Positions 1 to 9,082 are shown, numbered from the stretch's first letter. The stretch: 64,000 bases of DNA from Pusillimonas noertemannii (GCF_003096595.1 NZ_QEKO01000004.1:1-64000); one strand, 5' to 3'. Numbers and translations are program-made. Notes: generated by a model from the sequence alone, not told the origin.

Positions 1-144
1 GGTTTTTATTCATCGGCTCGCAGATTCGCTAGACGCTTCCTCCCCACACTCGGTCGCCCTCATGCAGTTGCGCTTCACTTCACTTGCAGTGATCAACTTG
101 TGGTGGGACTTGCACCCACTAGAGTAGGCCCATGCTGGGCACAC
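1..144 (-). mobile_element. 5' end of a class C-like group II intron (cut by window edge)
   Basis: Read on the minus strand from 144 leftwards, the sequence opens with GTGTG, then a short GCCC-AGCAT-GGGC hairpin, then a GTGGG-loop-CCCAC stem, and later GAGGAAGCG. From memory this order matches the start of domain I of bacterial class C group II introns such as Oceanobacillus O.i.I1. The 5' boundary at 144 lies 8 nt past a strong hairpin (153-171), which is the usual class C insertion setting. The rest of the ribozyme and any reverse transcriptase would lie to the left of the window, so completeness cannot be judged. Confidence 0.7.
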
Positions 145-152
145 CTCGCAAC

Positions 153-171
153 GGCGGGCCAGTGACCCGCC
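153..171 (-). terminator. Terminator-like hairpin used as intron insertion site
   Basis: A perfect 6-bp GC stem (GGCGGG/CCCGCC) with a 7-nt loop. On the minus strand it lies just upstream of the group II intron boundary. Class C introns prefer to insert a few nucleotides 3' of intrinsic terminator hairpins, and this layout fits. No T-run follows the stem; the intron begins there instead. Confidence 0.5.
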
Positions 172-753
172 ACCCTTGTTGCTCGAACAGTTGCGGGCTT
201 GCCTCCCCAAAAACGACAGGGTGCTCGGCTCGCTCAACGTCGCCCCAAATACTTACCCCGCATCACGCCTCTGGGTGTCTCAATTTGCGGCATTCAGGCT
301 TCTTGGATTGAAGGGTTCAGTTTTTTCTGAAGCGGCTCTTCGGACAGCGTGTAGCGCTTCAATCATCAACCACACTTACATACGAGACAAGACTCAAAGT
401 ACGCCTCGCGAGCAGGCCATGGGTTCCCCCCCGTGCCTCGCAAGAGGAGGGGCTATTCACTCCGATGCAGTTCCTGTGATGCGGGGTGTGTCTGGGCCGG
501 GCGTTGGCTGTCGAGCCAGGCGCCGCTGAACGGAGGGCGAAGGCCCGGAGGAAGCGGACAGGCGGGCCCGAAGGGACGACTGCCTCCGTCCGGAACAGAC
601 ACACCCCGCAGCGCAGGAACGGATTTAGAAACCAACATCCTTGCACCCAAGCGCAGAGCTGGTTTTAGAACCAGCACTCTCGGAAACAGCCCAACGTTCT
701 ACGGAAAAACCTCACCCACCCAGGCATGAGGCAATAAACAAGGGCGGATGTGA
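172..753. other. Non-coding structured stretch, no gene recognised
   Basis: I see no convincing protein here. The open frames on both strands are short, lack ribosome binding sites and have no recognisable domain. The DNA is rich in small hairpins: TTCAG-T6-CTGAA at 316-331, CCTC-GCAA-GAGG near 436-450, and GCTGGTT-TTAG-AACCAGC at 658-675, plus the larger inverted repeat at 481-609 listed separately. It may be the remains of a mobile or non-coding RNA element, or a degraded segment between boxB and the intron. Confidence 0.4.
481..609. repeat. 129-bp element bounded by a 14-bp perfect inverted repeat
   Basis: GCGGGGTGTGTCTG at 481-494 is the exact reverse complement of 596-609. The interior holds further short stems: TGGCT-GTCG-AGCCA, GGGC-GAAG-GCCC and CCC-GAA-GGG. 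The whole unit could fold into a closed multi-branched RNA or a MITE-like DNA structure. I could not match it to a named family. Confidence 0.5.
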
Positions 754-778
754 CGACGGAGCCACGAAAGCTCCGCCG
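754..778 (-). terminator. Probable boxB terminator
   Basis: A CGGAGC/GCTCCG stem (757-762 and 770-775) with a 7-nt loop, weakly extended on both sides, begins 8 nt beyond the boxB stop codon. There is no clear T-run, so this is a modest candidate. Confidence 0.4.
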
Positions 779-785
779 CCTTCAA

Positions 786-2279
786 TCACTCTCCCGCAGC
801 CGCATCGTTATCGTAGATCTTCACATACTCGAAATCGCCCGGCTTGCTGTTGATGCCCGCACGCGGAGGCGCGATCCAGCTGGCGTATTTGCCCGGCTCA
901 TAACACGGCTTCATCAAGGAATTGATGAACTCGTGATCCGCCTCGTTGCACAGCCACTCATCCCTGCGCGCCTCGAATTCTTCCGCCGAGATCAGGTCTC
1001 CTTCCGGCGTAATGCTGTGCCCCGCGAATTCTCCGATCTTGCGATTGAAGCCCTTGTGCGGCTGGACAAAGCGGAAATCGATCCCCGCATTCGCGACCAC
1101 CTTGTTCCAGCGATCGATGCCGCCCTGGCAATCCTTGATGTAATCGTCCAGCAGGCGGCTGTTGATGGCGCTGAGCGCGGGCAGCTCGTCGGTCACGATT
1201 TCTCCGTCGCGTACCGTCATTACCGGATAAGTCGCGTCGGCCAGTACGTGATCGTCGTCGATGCGCGTCTCCTCGTAGCGCCCCTTCAGGCCCGAACTGT
1301 ACAGTTCTGCCCCGTTGCTTGAAACTTCTGAACCGAACAAGTCGCGCGTTACCGACATGTGGAAGTTGGCCTTGCGCTGCAAGGTCGGCAGGTCGATGAC
1401 GCCCAGCGCCCGGATCGCCTCAGCATCGTAGGGGTCCGTGATGCCGGCCGCGTTCATGGCCTTCACCGTGGCCTCGATGGTGCGGCCCACCCCGGTTTCG
1501 CCCACGAACAAGTGGTGCGCTTCTTCGGTCAGCATGAAGCGGCAGCTGCGCGACAGCGGATCAAAGCCCGATTGCGCCAGGGCCGCTAGCTGCATCTTGC
1601 CGTCGCGGTCGGTAAAGTAGGTGAACATGAAGAACGACAGCCAGTCGGGCGTACGCTCGTTGAAAGCACCCAGGATGCGCGGGTTGTTCTTGTCGGCCGA
1701 GCGGCGCTCGAGCAGGCCCTTGGCCTCTTCGCGGCCGTCGCGGCCAAAGTATTTCACCAGCAGGTACACCATGGCCCACAAGTGCCTGCCCTCTTCCACA
1801 TTCACCTGGAAAAGATTGCGCATGTCGTACAGCGAGGGCGCCGTCTGGCCCAGGTAGCGCTGCTGCTCGACCGAGGCGGGTTCTGTGTCGCCCTGCACCA
1901 CGATCAGGCGGCGCAGCACCGAACGGTACTCGCCCGGCACTTCCTGCCAGGCGGGTTCGCCCTTGTGGCGTCCGAACGGGATGCGGCGGCCTTCTTCCTG
2001 GGGAGCCAGCAAGATGCCCCAGCGGTACTCGGGCATTTTCACGTGGTCGAACACTGCCCAGCCGCTGGGGTCGACACCCACGGCGGTGCGCAGGTAGACG
2101 TCGGCGTCCTGGAAGCCGTCGGGCCCGGCCTCTTTCCACCACTCCAGGTAATCGGGCCGCCAGGACTCCAGCGCGCGCTGCAGCTGTCGGTCGCTGCCGA
2201 GGTCGACGTTGTTGGGAATTTTGTCGTCGTAGTTGACTTCGACGTAGTTCTTACTGCGGATGGCTTCGCTTGCGCTCAT
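786..2279 (-). CDS. boxB: Benzoyl-CoA 2,3-epoxidase subunit B (BoxB)
   Basis: BoxB is the di-iron oxygenase component that epoxidises benzoyl-CoA in the aerobic box pathway of benzoate breakdown, taking electrons from the reductase BoxA. The 497-aa length fits the family. Carboxylate/His ligand motifs are visible: VEEGRH at residues 161-166 and TEEAHH at 251-256. A GGGGAGAA ribosome site precedes the ATG. The usual partners boxA and boxC are not next to it in this window: upstream is an IclR regulator, and downstream is structured DNA and a group II intron. A BoxR/BzdR-type operator lies 79 bp upstream. The partners may lie beyond the left edge, or this may be a detached or second copy. Confidence 0.93.
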   Translation of the reverse strand: MSASEAIRSKNYVEVNYDDKIPNNVDLGSDRQLQRALESWRPDYLEWWKEAGPDGFQDADVYLRTAVGVDPSGWAVFDHVKMPEYRWGILLAPQEEGRRIPFGRHKGEPAWQEVPGEYRSVLRRLIVVQGDTEPASVEQQRYLGQTAPSLYDMRNLFQVNVEEGRHLWAMVYLLVKYFGRDGREEAKGLLERRSADKNNPRILGAFNERTPDWLSFFMFTYFTDRDGKMQLAALAQSGFDPLSRSCRFMLTEEAHHLFVGETGVGRTIEATVKAMNAAGITDPYDAEAIRALGVIDLPTLQRKANFHMSVTRDLFGSEVSSNGAELYSSGLKGRYEETRIDDDHVLADATYPVMTVRDGEIVTDELPALSAINSRLLDDYIKDCQGGIDRWNKVVANAGIDFRFVQPHKGFNRKIGEFAGHSITPEGDLISAEEFEARRDEWLCNEADHEFINSLMKPCYEPGKYASWIAPPRAGINSKPGDFEYVKIYDNDAAAGE

Positions 2280-2357
2280 GATGTTCTCCCCGGCGGGCGC
2301 CTAGGCCCGACACTAGCTGGCTGATTCGACGGGAATGCTCCCGGCTCCGACTAAAAA

Positions 2358-2371
2358 TGCATTTTTATGCA
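2358..2371. promoter_or_regulatory. BoxR/BzdR-type operator upstream of boxB
   Basis: The sequence is TGCA-N6-TGCA with an A/T-only spacer (TTTTTA), set in an AT-rich island. Published BzdR and BoxR operators of benzoate pathways carry the same TGCA-N6-TGCA core. Its place between the IclR gene and boxB suggests benzoyl-CoA-responsive control of boxB by a BoxR encoded elsewhere. Function is inferred. Confidence 0.55.
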
Positions 2372-2523
2372 CATTTAATCGTTAATAGGCATCATAGTGC
2401 TTTAGAAAAGCGGTTTTTTGACAAAAATCAAGCTTTGAAGTGAAAACGCATCGGCTCAATATATGCAAAGCCTTCCCTCTACTGGAACAAGAAGGGGCTG
2501 AACACGGCACGTCCTTCAAATAC

Positions 2524-3330
2524 CTACAGCGCGCTTGATTCGAACCCGCGCGCCGTGAGTAATTGAGACATGGCTTCCGAAGCCTTTTGCATGGGCGTCA
2601 GATACGAAGAAAGAATCTGTTCCAGCACCATCACTTCGGGAATCCAGATCAGGGCCAGGCTTGCCACGCAGCGCCTACTTGAAAAAACGGGCACGGCCAA
2701 GGCGCCATATCGGGCGGGCGTGTTCGGCGCCGCGCGCGTGGAATCATAAACGGCATACCCCTGTTGCCGGATCTGGCCCAACTCCTTGTCAAGGAAAGCC
2801 AAGTCGAAATCACCACCGACCCGGCGATGGCGCAGCGCGGCGTCGATCCAAACTTGCCTGTCGGTGGGCTTGTTCCAGGCCAGAAAAGCTTTGCCGACGG
2901 CAGTAAACAGCAAAGGGGGCCGGAGCCCGAGTGCATGGTAGTTCGGTGTCAGGCTGCAACGGGTATTGGTGTCCAAGACAACCATTTCAAAACGATCCAG
3001 GACGGCCAAGTTGGTGGGCCAGGGAACTTTGCGTTCCAGCGTTCGGCGTACCGGCGCCGTAATCTCCGACAGCAGCTGACGTGCCAGCGACGACGAGGGC
3101 ACCGCCGAAGCATCCGGCACCGAGAAGTAACGGCCGTTCATAGGATTGCGATCCACATGACCGGCTTCCCCCAGCGTTTTTAGAATGCGCAGCAGCGTAG
3201 CCCGCGGCAACCCCGTGCTCGCCATCAAGTCAGGCAGGCTCATATTCTTTTCGTGCTGGAGCCAGCGCAGCACGATAAGCCCGCGAGCAAGCGAATCTAT
3301 GGTTTTCACTTTTGTGTTGATTGCACTCAC
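2524..3330 (-). CDS. IclR-family transcriptional regulator
   Basis: A 268-aa one-component regulator with an N-terminal winged helix-turn-helix (about residues 10-70, with the PRATLLRILKTL recognition helix) and a C-terminal IclR effector domain (about 85-260). Such proteins often bind aromatic or hydroxy-acid effectors. The gene is divergent from the FMN hydroxy-acid dehydrogenase at 3518 and lies upstream of boxB on the same strand. A 15-bp perfect palindrome (3356-3370) sits 25 bp upstream of its start, so autoregulation together with control of the divergent gene is likely. The effector is unknown. Confidence 0.9.
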   Translation of the reverse strand: MSAINTKVKTIDSLARGLIVLRWLQHEKNMSLPDLMASTGLPRATLLRILKTLGEAGHVDRNPMNGRYFSVPDASAVPSSSLARQLLSEITAPVRRTLERKVPWPTNLAVLDRFEMVVLDTNTRCSLTPNYHALGLRPPLLFTAVGKAFLAWNKPTDRQVWIDAALRHRRVGGDFDLAFLDKELGQIRQQGYAVYDSTRAAPNTPARYGALAVPVFSSRRCVASLALIWIPEVMVLEQILSSYLTPMQKASEAMSQLLTARGFESSAL

Positions 3331-3355
3331 AGCACTCGCAGTCTTGAGAAAAAAT

Positions 3356-3370
3356 GTTCACCAGGTGAAC
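3356..3370. promoter_or_regulatory. Palindromic candidate IclR operator
   Basis: GTTCACCAGGTGAAC is a perfect 7-1-7 palindrome in the 187-bp divergent region between the IclR gene and the hydroxy-acid dehydrogenase. IclR-family operators are typically 14-17 bp palindromes; the MhpR site has the related core CACCTGGTG. Binding is inferred from position and symmetry. Confidence 0.55.
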
Positions 3371-3517
3371 TAGATAATAACTCTGCAGGAGACAAATTCC
3401 TAAAATTCTCTCAAGACTGGAGCCTGAAGAGTCGTTTTCGGCGGGACGCCGTTGTACTCGCTCTCGAGCCCCGTCGCAATGCCACCGTAGAAGAAACCCC
3501 AGGTTCAGGAGAACAGA

Positions 3518-4681
3518 ATGCAGGCCTTGCAATGCGTGGAAGACGCCCGCCGTCAGGCGCGGCGCCGGGTTCCGAAGATGTTCTATGATTTCGTTGATTC
3601 AGGTTCATGGACAGGTTCGACCTACGCGGACAACGAGGCCGCGTTCGCCGCCTTGAAGTTCCGCCAGCGCATAGGCAAGAACGTCGATCGGGTGACGTCG
3701 GCAACCACGATCCTGGGCGACGAGGCCGCGCTGCCGCTGGCGGTGGCGCCTACCGGACTGGCCGGTTTCGTCTGGCCCGATGCCGAGATCCTCGGCGCGC
3801 GGGCGGCGCATCGTTTCGGTGTGCCCTATAGCCTGTCGATCGGCAGCGTATGTTCGCTGGAAGAGGTGCGCAAACATACGGATGGCCCGCTGTGGATGCA
3901 GGTCTCGCTGCTGAAAGATACCGATTTTTTGCAAAATCTGTTGCGGCGAGCCAAGGACGCCTGCTGCGAGGCGCTCATACTGACCATGGACTATCATGTA
4001 GCTGGGCGCCGCCATTGCGACGCTCGCAACGGCCTGGCGCTGCCGCCGCGCCGCTCGCCCAGGCAGATGCTGGATCTGCTGTCGTCGCCCGGTTGGTGTC
4101 TCGCGATGCTGCGCACTTCCAACCGCGGCTTTGGCAACGTCATCGGACATGCCAAGGGTGTCACCGATCTGGCCTCTTTTGCCAAATGGCATGCGGACCA
4201 GTTCGTACTCGACATCGATTGGGATCAGGTGAAGCGGCTCAAGGAGGCATGGGGCGGATGCCTAATCGTCAAAGGCGTGCTCGATGCCGAGGATGCACTG
4301 CTTGCCATCGACGCCGGCGCCGATGCGCTAAGCATCAGCAATCAGGGAGGACGCCAACTCGATGGCGCGCCCGCCGCAGTGCAGGTGCTGCCCTCCATTG
4401 CCGATGTCGCAGGCGGCAAGGCGGAACTTCTGCTTGACGGCGGTGTGCGAAGCGGGCAAGACATCGTTCGCGCCTGCGCGCTTGGCGCAAGCGGCGTGCT
4501 GGCCGGCCGTGCATGGCTCTATGGGGTGGCCGCAGGCGGAGAAGATGGCGTGTACCGCGTGCTGCAGATCCTGAGGGAGGAAATGCGAAGCACCATGGCC
4601 TTTTGCGGCGTCAGAAAAGTATCCGAGATCGGCCCGCATGTCCTTTACTCCCCGACACCGGCCCGCAGCAAGTATGCGTGA
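3518..4681 (+). CDS. FMN-dependent alpha-hydroxy-acid dehydrogenase homologue with His-to-Gln active site
   Basis: A 387-aa TIM-barrel flavoprotein of the L-lactate/mandelate dehydrogenase family, which oxidises 2-hydroxy acids to 2-keto acids with FMN. The N-terminal MFYDFVDSGSW block, the PTGLAGF motif and the GGVRSGQDI phosphate-binding region are present. The segment that normally reads SNHGGRQLD reads SNQGGRQLD, so the catalytic base His is Gln276. The TMDYHVAGRRHCDARNG block also departs from the usual GxRERDxRN. An AGGAGA site precedes the ATG. It is divergent from the IclR gene and probably controlled by it. It could act on an unusual substrate or be catalytically impaired; the substrate is unknown. 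Confidence 0.85.
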   Translation: MQALQCVEDARRQARRRVPKMFYDFVDSGSWTGSTYADNEAAFAALKFRQRIGKNVDRVTSATTILGDEAALPLAVAPTGLAGFVWPDAEILGARAAHRFGVPYSLSIGSVCSLEEVRKHTDGPLWMQVSLLKDTDFLQNLLRRAKDACCEALILTMDYHVAGRRHCDARNGLALPPRRSPRQMLDLLSSPGWCLAMLRTSNRGFGNVIGHAKGVTDLASFAKWHADQFVLDIDWDQVKRLKEAWGGCLIVKGVLDAEDALLAIDAGADALSISNQGGRQLDGAPAAVQVLPSIADVAGGKAELLLDGGVRSGQDIVRACALGASGVLAGRAWLYGVAAGGEDGVYRVLQILREEMRSTMAFCGVRKVSEIGPHVLYSPTPARSKYA

Positions 4682-4722
4682 AGCAAACAACGCGCGCGCC
4701 GAAAGACCGTGACGCCTGATTG

Positions 4723-4749
4723 CCGCCCGCCCCGGTCGAGGGCGGGCGG
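4723..4749. terminator. Bidirectional terminator hairpin
   Basis: A perfect 10-bp GC stem (4723-4732 with 4740-4749) and a 7-nt loop lie between the convergent hydroxy-acid dehydrogenase and katE genes. There is no T-run, as is common in GC-rich genomes. Confidence 0.6.
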
Positions 4750-4769
4750 AACAGCGCAGTCCACATGAA

Positions 4770-7154
4770 TCAGGCTGCAGGACGCTCCCGCTCGAAATGC
4801 CGATGATGCCCTAGGGCGGAAACAAAGTTCTGCAAGGCCTTGGAGCCTCCCTTGGCCGTCACGAATATGCCTGGCAGTTCCTCATCCTGCGCAGTGATGC
4901 CCGCCTGGCGCAGCAGGGCTTCGGCATCGCGCGAAGCCCAGATCGTCTTGCTGTGCAGGAACTGGTCGGTCAGGAATTCGCGCGCCTTGGGGTCGGCCGC
5001 CAGGCGCTTTGCCGCGTCGGGCCCGCCGGGCACGATGACGCCGTCGAACAGCACGCCGGGGTGGTTTTCGAGCGAGGCGTCGGCATCGATGGCGGGGCCC
5101 TCGCGGGGCGTCACCGCGCCGATGTGGGGACCCACCAGGCGCACCACAGCGCCCTGTTCCTGCAGCGCATGCGTGGCATCCCACACGGCGGCGCCGTCCA
5201 CGCCGTCCGCCACCAGCACAGCCACCTGCCGGCTTTGTATGCCGGCGTCGCCCTGGCGCGCCGTCAGCGACAGGGCCGGAGACACCTCCACTTCGGGCTT
5301 CGGTGTTTTGGCCAGCGCGCGGGGCATGGCTTCGGGCAACTCCATGCCCAGTCCCTGTGCAACCTCGGCCGCCAGCTCTTCAGAGGCGTTGCGTAGCATG
5401 GAGACCACGCGCCGGCGCACCGCCGGCACGGTCACCTTGCTGAGCTCGAAGCGGAAAGCCGCGGCGATATGGCGCTGTTCGGCCTCGGTCTGGCTGTTGT
5501 AGAACAAAGCCGCCTGGTTGTAATGCTCGGCGAACTTCTCGGGCTTGCCGCGCACCTCGTCCGCATGGATCGGTTCGGGAAAGGACACGAAGCCCTGCGT
5601 GCCCGCCTGGTGCGGACAGCCTCCGCCCAGCGAATTGGGTTCATACGAAGAGCGGCCGCGATGGATGGCCTGCCTGTGCATGCCGTCGCGCTGGTTGTTC
5701 TGCACCGGCGCCAGGGGCGCATTGATGGGCAGTTCATGAAAGTTGGGGCCGCCCAAACGGGTGATCTGAGTATCTACATAAGAATGGATGCGCCCGGCCA
5801 GCAAAGGATCGTTCGTGAAATCGATGCCCGGCACGACGTGGGCCGCACAGAAGGCCACTTGCTCTGTCTCGGCGAAGAAGTTGTCGGGATTGCGGTTGAG
5901 CACCATTCTTCCCACAGGCTGCAGCGGCACAAGCTCTTCGGGCACGATCTTGGTCGCGTCCAGCACGTCGAAGCTGAAGGCTTCGGCCTGCTCTTCGGTA
6001 AAGGCCTGCACGCACAGCTCCCATTCGGGATAGGCGCCCGACTCGATCGCTTCCCATAGGTCCCGGCGATTGTAGTCCGGGTCGGCGCCCGATATCTTGA
6101 CCGCCTCATCCCACACCAGGGAATGCGTGCCCAGCTTGGGATTCCAGTGGAATTTCACGAAGGTGGATTCGCCCTGCGCGTTGACGAAGCGGAAGGTATG
6201 CACCCCGAAGCCCTGCATCATGCGAAAGCTGCGCGGTATGGCCCTGTCCGACATCTGCCACATCAGCATGTGGGTGGATTCGGGCATCAGCGAGACGAAA
6301 TCCCAGTAGGTGTCGTGGGCGGAAGCCGCCTGGGGCATGGCGTGATGCGGTTCGGGCTTGACCGCGTGCACCAGGTCGGGGAACTTCATGGCGTCCTGGA
6401 TGAAGAACACCGGCATGTTGTTGCCCACCAGATCCCAATTGCCTTCATCGGTATAGAACTTCACGGCAAAACCCCGCACGTCGCGCGCCGTGTCCTTCGA
6501 GCCCCGCTCCCCTGCCACCGTCGAAAAGCGCACGAACACTGGGGTGATCTTGCCCGCCTCGGCAAACAGCGATGCCTGGGTCAGCGAGCTCAGGGGCTCG
6601 TAGCACTCGAAGTAGCCGTGGGCGCCCGAGCCGCGCGCATGCACCACCCGCTCGGGAATGCGCTCGTGGTCGAAGTGCGTAATTTTTTCGCGCAGGACGA
6701 AATCTTTCAACAAGGCCGCGCCGCGCAGGCCCGCCTTGAGTGAGTTCTGGTTGTCCGAAACCCGCACGCCCTGGTTGGTCGTCAAAGGCTGGCCTTCCGG
6801 GTCGGCCCGCACCCGCTCGAGCGAACCCCCGGCCGCATTGACGCCTGGCGCCGCGGGCTTGCCATATTTCTCGGTATGGTTCTTTTCCGCCAAGGTGCTG
6901 CCTGTCGCATCGCGCGACGGCGGCTGCACGCTTGCGCCCTCCGGCGGCGTCAGGGCTTTGTCGCGCCCGTGCTCGGCCTGCTTGTTGGGGTTGTGGGGCA
7001 TGGCGGCTGCCATCTTTCCGACGGCGGCGGCCTTCGCCACGCCCTCGCCTTCTTTTTTTCCACCCGCGGGGTCGTTGGCGGGCCCGCTGTCGGTTGAATT
7101 GAAGCCTGTCGCCGCGGCCTGCGCAGCTTGTCCAGGCGGTGTCGATTTAGCCAT
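4770..7154 (-). CDS. katE: Large-subunit catalase HPII type (KatE)
   Basis: This 794-aa monofunctional haem catalase dismutates hydrogen peroxide in the cytoplasm. It has the long N-terminal extension, the catalase core and the C-terminal DJ-1/GATase-like domain of clade 2 enzymes. The distal His lies in [13 protein letters not shown], and the proximal Tyr lies in RIHSYVDTQ. The start at 7154 (MAKSTPPG) is chosen because CAGGAGA lies just upstream; a longer frame to 7268 has no such site. The N-terminal 100 residues are polar and low in complexity. Neighbouring csbD and chaperone genes suggest general-stress control. Confidence 0.95.
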   Translation of the reverse strand: MAKSTPPGQAAQAAATGFNSTDSGPANDPAGGKKEGEGVAKAAAVGKMAAAMPHNPNKQAEHGRDKALTPPEGASVQPPSRDATGSTLAEKNHTEKYGKPAAPGVNAAGGSLERVRADPEGQPLTTNQGVRVSDNQNSLKAGLRGAALLKDFVLREKITHFDHERIPERVVHARGSGAHGYFECYEPLSSLTQASLFAEAGKITPVFVRFSTVAGERGSKDTARDVRGFAVKFYTDEGNWDLVGNNMPVFFIQDAMKFPDLVHAVKPEPHHAMPQAASAHDTYWDFVSLMPESTHMLMWQMSDRAIPRSFRMMQGFGVHTFRFVNAQGESTFVKFHWNPKLGTHSLVWDEAVKISGADPDYNRRDLWEAIESGAYPEWELCVQAFTEEQAEAFSFDVLDATKIVPEELVPLQPVGRMVLNRNPDNFFAETEQVAFCAAHVVPGIDFTNDPLLAGRIHSYVDTQITRLGGPNFHELPINAPLAPVQNNQRDGMHRQAIHRGRSSYEPNSLGGGCPHQAGTQGFVSFPEPIHADEVRGKPEKFAEHYNQAALFYNSQTEAEQRHIAAAFRFELSKVTVPAVRRRVVSMLRNASEELAAEVAQGLGMELPEAMPRALAKTPKPEVEVSPALSLTARQGDAGIQSRQVAVLVADGVDGAAVWDATHALQEQGAVVRLVGPHIGAVTPREGPAIDADASLENHPGVLFDGVIVPGGPDAAKRLAADPKAREFLTDQFLHSKTIWASRDAEALLRQAGITAQDEELPGIFVTAKGGSKALQNFVSALGHHRHFERERPAA

Positions 7155-7261
7155 CTGTGCGTCTCCTGAAATTAGTGCGACGGTGCGAGCGACCGTGCGT
7201 CGTGTCGGGAGGCATGCGCCATGCCCGTTGCTGTGGCGGCGGCAAGACACGGACGCAATGC

Positions 7262-7300
7262 GGCCCACCCAGGCGCTAGTTCGCAGCGCCTGGGTGGGCC
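7262..7300 (-). terminator. Strong hairpin terminator of csbD
   Basis: A perfect 16-bp inverted repeat (7262-7277 with 7285-7300) and a 7-nt loop begin 17 bp past the CsbD stop codon and before katE. It would end csbD transcription and separate the two minus-strand genes. Confidence 0.65.
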
Positions 7301-7316
7301 GATGGCTACTTCCGCT

Positions 7317-7517
7317 TCAGCGATTGTTGTCGAAGAAATCCCTTACTTCACGCTCGGCCTCTTCACGCGTCCTGCCGTAGCGTTCCTGGATCAGGCCGGC
7401 AAGTTGCTGGGCGTCGCCCTTGGTGCGGGTGAGCTCGTCATCCGTCAGGTCTCCCCAGGCAGCCTTGGCCTTTCCCGACAACTGCTTCCACTGGCCTTCT
7501 ATCGTGTCTTTGTTCAT
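7317..7517 (-). CDS. CsbD-family stress protein
   Basis: A 66-aa hydrophilic helical protein with the typical CsbD opening MNKDTIEGQWKQLSGKAKAAWG. CsbD/YjbJ proteins are abundant under general stress and stationary phase; their molecular role is not settled. An AAGGAG site lies 8 nt before the ATG. A strong hairpin follows the gene, and katE lies downstream on the same strand. Confidence 0.93.
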   Translation of the reverse strand: MNKDTIEGQWKQLSGKAKAAWGDLTDDELTRTKGDAQQLAGLIQERYGRTREEAEREVRDFFDNNR

Positions 7518-7799
7518 GATCGAACTCCTTGTAAGAATAATGGGCGGACCAGAACCAGGCTGCTCTGTTCCCGCGAAGAGCGAACGCCGGGGCCGCCTTT
7601 CGGTCAGGTGGTCCGGGCTCTCACCTGGCCCGCGATCCAGGCGTTCGCCTGCGCCTCATAGCAAGCCCCGTACCCGCGCGGCCGCGCCGCAATGGCCGAG
7701 CGGCGATCACGGCAGCACAAAAGCCGGCCCAGATCGAGCATATGCTTTGCAATGCTTCTTGTTGTTGGTAATCTGGCGGCAAACCCTTCGGGAGTCGGC

Positions 7800-8741
7800 A
7801 TGAAATACATCGATTACTACGAAGTCCTTGGTGTGGCCCGCGACGCCACCCAAGACGAAATAAAAAAGGCCTATCGCAAGCTGGCCCACCAGTATCACCC
7901 CGACGTGTCCAAAGAGGCGGGTGCCGAACAAAAATTCAAGGAAGTGGCCGAAGCCTACGGCACCCTCAAAGACCCTGAGAAAAGAGCCGCCTACGACGCC
8001 CTGGGCCGCCATCCACAGGGCGAAGACTTTGTCCCGCCCCACCAGTGGCAGCAGCACTACCATGAAGAATCGGCCGATTTCTCGGACGTCGACCTCGCCG
8101 ACCTCTTGGCCGCTTTCGCGGCTGCGCAGCGCGCCGAGCATCAACAACGCGCGCGCCGTCCCCTCAATGGCCAGGATTTCGAAGTGAACATGCCGGTCAC
8201 CCTCGAGCAGGTCTACGCCGGCGCCGAGGCCGACCTGAGCCTCTCGCTGCCCGACTACGACGAACAAGGCATGCCGCGCCGCAGCCCCAAGACCTATCGC
8301 ATACGCATACCCAAGGGGGCTTCCGACGGCCAGCGCCTGCGCCTGCCCCAAAAGGGCGGACCCGGCCTGAACGGCGGACGCGCGGGCGATCTCTATGTAA
8401 CCATGCAGTTCCAGCCTCATCGCCTGTATCGCGTCAGCGGCCGCGACCTGTACATCGACCTGTCCCTGGCGCCCTGGGAAGCCGCCCTGGGCGCGGCGGT
8501 CGAGATTCCCACCCTGGACGGTGCGGTCGAAATGAAAATACCCGAAGGCACCGTGGCCGGCCGCAAGTTGCGCCTTTCCGGCCGCGGCATGCCCGATTCA
8601 TCCGGCAAGCACGGCGACCTCTACGCCATCGTGCAGATCGACGTGCCCGCAAAACTGTCGGCCCGTGAGCGCGAACTCATGCAGCAGCTGGCCGCCGAGT
8701 CAGCCTTCAATCCACGTTCCTATCCCGGAGCAAGCACATGA
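7800..8741 (+). CDS. cbpA: Curved DNA-binding protein CbpA (DnaJ family)
   Basis: A 313-aa DnaJ-type co-chaperone with an N-terminal J domain (about residues 3-68) containing the HPD motif in YHPDVSK, a linker, and two C-terminal substrate-binding beta domains. CbpA stimulates DnaK and also binds curved DNA in stationary phase. The start at 7800 is preceded by GGGAG and matches the family opening [12 protein letters not shown]; a longer frame upstream looks spurious. The stop overlaps the start of cbpM by 4 nt, so the two are translationally coupled. Confidence 0.95.
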   Translation: MKYIDYYEVLGVARDATQDEIKKAYRKLAHQYHPDVSKEAGAEQKFKEVAEAYGTLKDPEKRAAYDALGRHPQGEDFVPPHQWQQHYHEESADFSDVDLADLLAAFAAAQRAEHQQRARRPLNGQDFEVNMPVTLEQVYAGAEADLSLSLPDYDEQGMPRRSPKTYRIRIPKGASDGQRLRLPQKGGPGLNGGRAGDLYVTMQFQPHRLYRVSGRDLYIDLSLAPWEAALGAAVEIPTLDGAVEMKIPEGTVAGRKLRLSGRGMPDSSGKHGDLYAIVQIDVPAKLSARERELMQQLAAESAFNPRSYPGAST

Positions 8742-9055
8742 AAACCCACATTACCGAAAGCGTCTGGCTCAACGCCTCGGACATCTGCTCGTTCGAGCAT
8801 GTGGTCGAGGTTTCGGGCCTGAGCCCCCAAGAACTGCGCGAGCTGGTGGAAACCGGCGTCATCGAGCCTTCGAACGACGATCCGGGCAATTATTTTTTTC
8901 ATACCCAGTGCATCGTCGTCGCGCGCAAGGCCCGCCGCCTGCGCGACGACTTCGAGCTCGACACCCGCGGCCTGGCCGTGGCGCTGAACCTGCTTCGGCG
9001 GGTCGACGACCTTGAAAGCGAAATCGCCCGCCTGCGCGCCAGGCTGGGCCGCTAG
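8738..9055 (+). CDS. cbpM: Chaperone modulator CbpM
   Basis: A 105-aa MerR-like fold protein that binds the J domain of CbpA and inhibits its co-chaperone and DNA-binding activity. The ATG overlaps the cbpA stop codon (ATGA). The C-terminal 35 residues are a charged helix ([17 protein letters not shown]) typical of the family. The cbpA-cbpM pairing supports the call. Confidence 0.9.
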   Translation: MKTHITESVWLNASDICSFEHVVEVSGLSPQELRELVETGVIEPSNDDPGNYFFHTQCIVVARKARRLRDDFELDTRGLAVALNLLRRVDDLESEIARLRARLGR

Positions 9056-9082
9056 CCTGTTTCCCGTCAAAACCAAAAGGCC

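Noticed and set aside
481-609. An integron attC site
   Set aside because: The core R'/R'' sites (RYYYAAC and GTTRRRY) were not found at the ends, and there is no integrase or cassette.
176-729. Several 60-117 aa open frames on both strands in the left non-coding stretch
   Set aside because: They overlap one another, lack ribosome sites and recognisable domains, and run through hairpin-rich sequence.
7155-7268. A 38-residue N-terminal extension of KatE
   Set aside because: The ATG at 7154 has a good ribosome site and matches the family; the extension has none.
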